Assembly: GCA_947494975.1 (NCBI GenBank)
Contig: CANLXA010000002.1
Span: 124,001-188,000, forward strand
Direction of reading: 5' to 3'
Origin: an uncultured Roseicyclus sp.
Lineage (GTDB): Bacteria; Pseudomonadota; Alphaproteobacteria; Rhodobacterales; Rhodobacteraceae
DNA: 64,000 bases
Under the pieces are notes generated by a model that had not been told where the DNA came from, did not search any database, and saw only the letters and a list, made by a program, of their open reading frames with translations. This document shows positions 60,900 to 64,000 of this stretch, one piece after another. The position numbers and the translations under genes are program-made. Position 1 is the stretch's first letter, and each line of letters begins with the position of its first letter.

Positions 60900-62456
60900 T
60901 CAGCCCTCCTCGCGGGGATCAATGACTGCGGTGACGTACCCATCGCGATCGAAGAGCTGTTCGGAGGTGTCACCCAGATACGCCGAGACAGGGCCCGCGA
61001 ACGCGGCAAGTCCGGCCAGCACGGCCAGGGCCGCCATGGTGGGTGCGATCTGCAGGGCCGTGGCTTTGGGCTGGGGTGGGGGTGCTGCTTGCACGGTGAT
61101 CTCGTCAGGGTTGAGCGTCGGCTCGGGCGCGGGCGTTGCGGTGGATTTCCAGAACAGCGCTGAGCCCGCGCGGGCGAACCCGACAATGGTCAGAAGTGAT
61201 CCCGCCAGGATGGCGGACCAGGCCCAGACCATCAAGCCGGGCTCCCGCAGCGCGTCGAGGACGAGGAGTTTGCCGAGAAACCCGCTGAGCGGTGGCATCC
61301 CTGCCATGCCGATGGCGGCGGCGAAAAAGAGGGCCGCGAAGAGGCCGTTCTGAACCGTCGCGGGCGTTGGCGTCAGCGTGTCTGCTGCGCGCTGCGTGAC
61401 CACCAGATCGGCGATCAGGAACAGGCAGGCGGTGGCGAAGGTGGAATGCACCAAGTAGTAGAGCGCCGCCGAGGTTGCGGTGGGCGAAAACGCTGCGACG
61501 GCCACCAGAAGGGTTCCCATCGAGCCGACAACCGAAAAGGCGATCAGGGGCATCAAACGCCGCGCGCCGAGCACGCCGAAGGCGCCGATTGCGATGGTCA
61601 CGATGGCGGCGGGGAAGAGCCATGTGGCGGCCAACCCTTCTGTCCCCGGAATGCCCGGGCCAAAGGCCGTCGTATGGACGCGCAAAATGGCGTAGGCGCC
61701 GACTTTCGTCATGATCGCGAAGAGGGCCGCCACAGGCGCGGGCGCGTTGGCATAGGTGGCGGGCAGCCAGAATTGCACGGGGAAGAGGGCTGCCTTCACC
61801 GCGAAGACGATCATCAGAAGGATCACTGCGACCCGGACAAGGGCAGCCTCTTCGGCGGGGATCTCGGCCACCCGCACCGCGAGATCGGCGATATTCAAGG
61901 TGCCGGTCGAGGCATAGAGCGTGCCGAGCGCGAACAGGAACAGGGTGGAGCCTGCAAGGTTCATGACCACGTATTGCAGGCCCGCGCGCATGCGGTCCCG
62001 CCCGCCGGAATGGATCATCAACCCGTAGGACGCGATCAGCAGCACCTCGAAAAACACGAACAGGTTGAAGACGTCACCGGTCAGGAACGCGCCGCAGATC
62101 CCCATCAATTGAAACTGGAAGAGCGCATGGAAATGCCGCCCGCGGGCGTCCCAGCCGGTTGCGATGGCGTGAATCAGAACAATCAGCGCAAGCGTGGCCG
62201 TCAGCAGCACCATGAGCGCCGACAGGCGGTCGAGCACCAGGACAATCCCAAAGGGGGCGGGCCAATCGCCGAGGCGATAGACGTGGGTGGTGCCATCGGC
62301 GGCAAGGGTGGTCAGCCCGACGGCAATGGCGAAGAGGGCCAGCGTGCCCGCCAGTGATGCGGTCCGCGCCAACGGCATGTCGTAGCGCATGACAAAGCCG
62401 ATCAGCGGCGCAAGGATGGCCGGGAGGAAGACCGGCAGAATGATCCAATGCATCAT
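60900..62456 (-). CDS. mnhD: Mrp/Pha antiporter subunit D (NuoN-like)
   Basis: A 518-residue, about 14-helix protein related to complex I subunits. LTGDVFNLFVFFEVLLIASYGLMIHSGG carries the conserved Glu in helix 5 (FFEV), and VKAALFPVQFWLPATYANAPAPVAALFAIMTKVGAYAI the conserved Lys residues of the proton channel. The end includes a polar loop (TATPAPEPTLNPDE). It overlaps mnhC by 4 bp. It is a core proton-translocating subunit of the antiporter. Confidence 0.95.
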   Translation of the reverse strand: MMHWIILPVFLPAILAPLIGFVMRYDMPLARTASLAGTLALFAIAVGLTTLAADGTTHVYRLGDWPAPFGIVLVLDRLSALMVLLTATLALIVLIHAIATGWDARGRHFHALFQFQLMGICGAFLTGDVFNLFVFFEVLLIASYGLMIHSGGRDRMRAGLQYVVMNLAGSTLFLFALGTLYASTGTLNIADLAVRVAEIPAEEAALVRVAVILLMIVFAVKAALFPVQFWLPATYANAPAPVAALFAIMTKVGAYAILRVHTTAFGPGIPGTEGLAATWLFPAAIVTIAIGAFGVLGARRLMPLIAFSVVGSMGTLLVAVAAFSPTATSAALYYLVHSTFATACLFLIADLVVTQRAADTLTPTPATVQNGLFAALFFAAAIGMAGMPPLSGFLGKLLVLDALREPGLMVWAWSAILAGSLLTIVGFARAGSALFWKSTATPAPEPTLNPDEITVQAAPPPQPKATALQIAPTMAALAVLAGLAAFAGPVSAYLGDTSEQLFDRDGYVTAVIDPREEG

Positions 62457-62806
62457 GCCTGCGGACCCTTCTCGTCATCTTGCTGCTCGATATCGATCTG
62501 GTCTGTCTCGGCTTCAAGAAACGCGCCAAGCCCGATCATCACCAGAACCGCCGTCATCCCGAAGGAGATGACGATCGCCGTCAGGACAAGGGCCTGGGGC
62601 AGGGGGTCGGTATAGGTCGCCTCGCCATAGCGCGACAGGATCGGGGATTGGTCGATGGCCAGCCGTCCGCTCGCGAACAAAAACACGTTCACGGCGTAGG
62701 ACAGGAGCGCGAGGCCGAGGATCACCGGAAATGTCCTCAGCCGGAGGAGGAGGTAGACCCCTCCAGCCGTGAGGACGGCAATCGTGCTTGCGACGATGAT
62801 TTCCAT
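62453..62806 (-). CDS. mnhC: Mrp/Pha antiporter subunit C (NuoK-like)
   Basis: A 117-residue three-helix protein. VASTIAVLTAGGVYLLLRLRTFPVILGLALLSYAVNVFLFASGRL, then DPLPQALVLTAIVISFGMTAVLVMI, are the NuoK/MrpC pattern (PLPQALVLTAIVI). The start at 62806 sits 1 bp after the AB gene's stop; the track adds 21 residues. An acidic tail follows the last helix. Confidence 0.94.
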   Translation of the reverse strand: MEIIVASTIAVLTAGGVYLLLRLRTFPVILGLALLSYAVNVFLFASGRLAIDQSPILSRYGEATYTDPLPQALVLTAIVISFGMTAVLVMIGLGAFLEAETDQIDIEQQDDEKGPQA

Positions 62807-62807
62807 C

Positions 62808-64000
62808 TCAGGTCTCCGTCTTGGCGTCAGTGACCTGTTCGCCGGGGTCGTAATCCATGGGCTCGACATTCACCGTCGCGCCCGCAAAACGCGCGATCCG
62901 CGACAGGCTGTAGAGCATCAGCATCACCGCGCCGAGGACCGTCAGGAACACGCCGAGATCGAAGAGCATGGCCGTGGCAAGCTCGAATTCCTCGATGGGG
63001 GGCAGGTGCACATAGGTGTAGGCGCTGGTCAGGAACGGTTGGCCCGCAAGCCATGCACCGGCCCCCGTCAGCCCCGCGATTACGACGCCGAGGCCGATCA
63101 TCGTGTGGTATTCGATCTTCTTGCGTTCCTGCGTCCATGCAAAACCGGACGCCATGTATTGCATCAGAAGCGCGATGGCGATCACGAGGCCCGCAACGAA
63201 GCCGCCGCCGGGCTCATTATGGCCGCGCAGGAAGATGTAGATGCCCACGACAACGACGATCGGCATCAGCACGCGGGTGACGACGACCATCATCAGCGGG
63301 TGCCTGTCACGCGACCGGTCTTGCGAATAGTCCATGTTCCGCAGCCGCCGCGCCGCCGGTCCATCCAGAAGCGCGTGCATAAGCGCATAGATCACAAGGC
63401 CCGCGATCCCCAGCACGATGATCTCGCCATAGGTGTCATAGCCCCGGAAGTCGACGAGGATCACGTTGACCACATTGGTGCCGCCGCCGCCCTCATAGCT
63501 GTTTTCTATGTGGTAATCCGAGATCGTCTCGATGTCCCGCATCAGGAAGGCATAGGCCAGCGCACCCACACCGCCGCCCGCCGTCAGCGCGATAAACCCG
63601 TCACGTAATTTAAGGCCGATCGGGCTTTCCCTGGGCGTGATCTTGGGCATGAAATGCAGTGCCAGCAGGAGCAACATGATCGTGACCGTCTCAACCGAGA
63701 TCTGCGTCAGCGCCAGATCAGGGGCGGAGAGGTAGGCAAAGCCCGCCGAGATCGACAGCCCGATGATCCCGATCAGAACCAAGGCCCTGAACCGGTGATG
63801 ATGCATGATTACGACCGAAGCGGTTGCCACGGTCAGCATCACCCAGACCACGGCGATAACGGGCGGCACGGGCAGGAGCCCTCGGGTGGGGGCCGATAGC
63901 CCGCTGCCGGAATAGGCGATCCATCCCAACACGACGGACGTTACGGTGAAAATGGCGAGGTAGCGGCTGATCGCGCCGTTATGGGTGGTTTCGGTGATCC
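62808..64000 (-). CDS. mnhA: Mrp/Pha antiporter fused A/B subunit, C-terminal part (partial)
   Basis: The frame is open to the right edge, giving the last about 397 residues of a large fused subunit; the track's GTG start at 63932 is internal. The portion includes the end of MrpA (LSAPDLALTQISVETVTIMLLLLALHFMP; NVVNVILVDFRGYDTYGEIIVLGIAGLVIYALM) followed by an MrpB domain (LRGHNEPGGGFVAGLVIAIALLMQYMASG; GAWLAGQPFLTSAY). A and B in one chain is the usual arrangement of Pha-type (group 2) antiporters in alphaproteobacteria. It is the first of the six subunit genes seen here. Confidence 0.93.
   Translation of the reverse strand, partial: ITETTHNGAISRYLAIFTVTSVVLGWIAYSGSGLSAPTRGLLPVPPVIAVVWVMLTVATASVVIMHHHRFRALVLIGIIGLSISAGFAYLSAPDLALTQISVETVTIMLLLLALHFMPKITPRESPIGLKLRDGFIALTAGGGVGALAYAFLMRDIETISDYHIENSYEGGGGTNVVNVILVDFRGYDTYGEIIVLGIAGLVIYALMHALLDGPAARRLRNMDYSQDRSRDRHPLMMVVVTRVLMPIVVVVGIYIFLRGHNEPGGGFVAGLVIAIALLMQYMASGFAWTQERKKIEYHTMIGLGVVIAGLTGAGAWLAGQPFLTSAYTYVHLPPIEEFELATAMLFDLGVFLTVLGAVMLMLYSLSRIARFAGATVNVEPMDYDPGEQVTDAKTET

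Overview
The window reads as chromosomal DNA from an alphaproteobacterium of the Rhodobacteraceae (Roseobacter-like). The grounds are high GC, dense short-gap gene packing, many TRAP-type transport operons, a Mrp/Pha antiporter with a fused A/B subunit, and the style of the intergenic DNA. This is inference from gene content; no 16S or search was available. Core genes (rplY/bL25, trpA, ychF, tRNA-Ser) alternate with accessory catabolic, regulatory and transport cassettes. One partial gene enters at the left edge and one leaves at the right.

Layout. 0-6.3 kb: DUF1203 protein, GT39 glycosyltransferase, ribosomal bL25 with a clear terminator, an MFS transporter, an lldD-type FMN dehydrogenase and a MarR regulator. 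6.3-8.3 kb: an AT-richer island with one orphan secreted protein. 8.3-22.7 kb: a run of small redox/detoxification cassettes, each next to its own regulator: TetR with alpha/beta hydrolase and NmrA; LysR with MDR reductase, DoxX and NTF2; AraC with NmrA, DUF1772 and two membrane proteins; TetR with NTF2-like and lipase-like hydrolase; MarR with a Tat-exported Acg-type nitroreductase. Three of them have striking palindromic operators. 22.7-28.9 kb: trpA, a small membrane protein, a MATE pump, ychF, RarD and tRNA-Ser(GCU). 28.9-30.2 kb: a decayed tRNA-adjacent integrase. 30.2-34.1 kb: a FecR-domain secreted protein with a Gly/Asn repeat tail, followed 8 nt later by a CHASE2-PAS-GGDEF(degenerate)-EAL protein. 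34.1-34.7 kb: an IS110 remnant.

34.7-42.9 kb is a seven-gene catabolic operon on the minus strand: BKACE enzyme, TRAP P-Q-M, a fused E1 alpha/beta thiamine-diphosphate dehydrogenase, RidA and a HpcH/HpaI aldolase. It is divergent from a PAS-LuxR regulator, and its substrate is unknown. 43.3-50.0 kb is a hexuronate-type operon: GntR, divergent TRAP P-Q-M, SDR, cupin, a broken 2-keto-3-deoxygluconate kinase and UxuA.

50.4-59.3 kb is an iron/metal region. It holds a FecCD-type ABC transporter with a trailing cupredoxin, then an imelysin - di-haem DUF1111 - imelysin - DUF1513 operon. A TGA-N9-TCA palindrome (iron-box-like) and a long hairpin precede the second operon. 59.7-64 kb is the Mrp/Pha multisubunit Na+(K+)/H+ antiporter operon (AB fusion, C, D, E, F, G), with the AB gene running off the window.

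The best leads are the uncharacterised BKACE/E1/aldolase operon, the FecR-CHASE2 pair, the iron-box/leader-hairpin imelysin operon, a small 2TM beta-rich protein resembling Cap15-type effectors, and several double palindromic operators. Most functions are family-level calls made by reading the protein sequences, without database searches.
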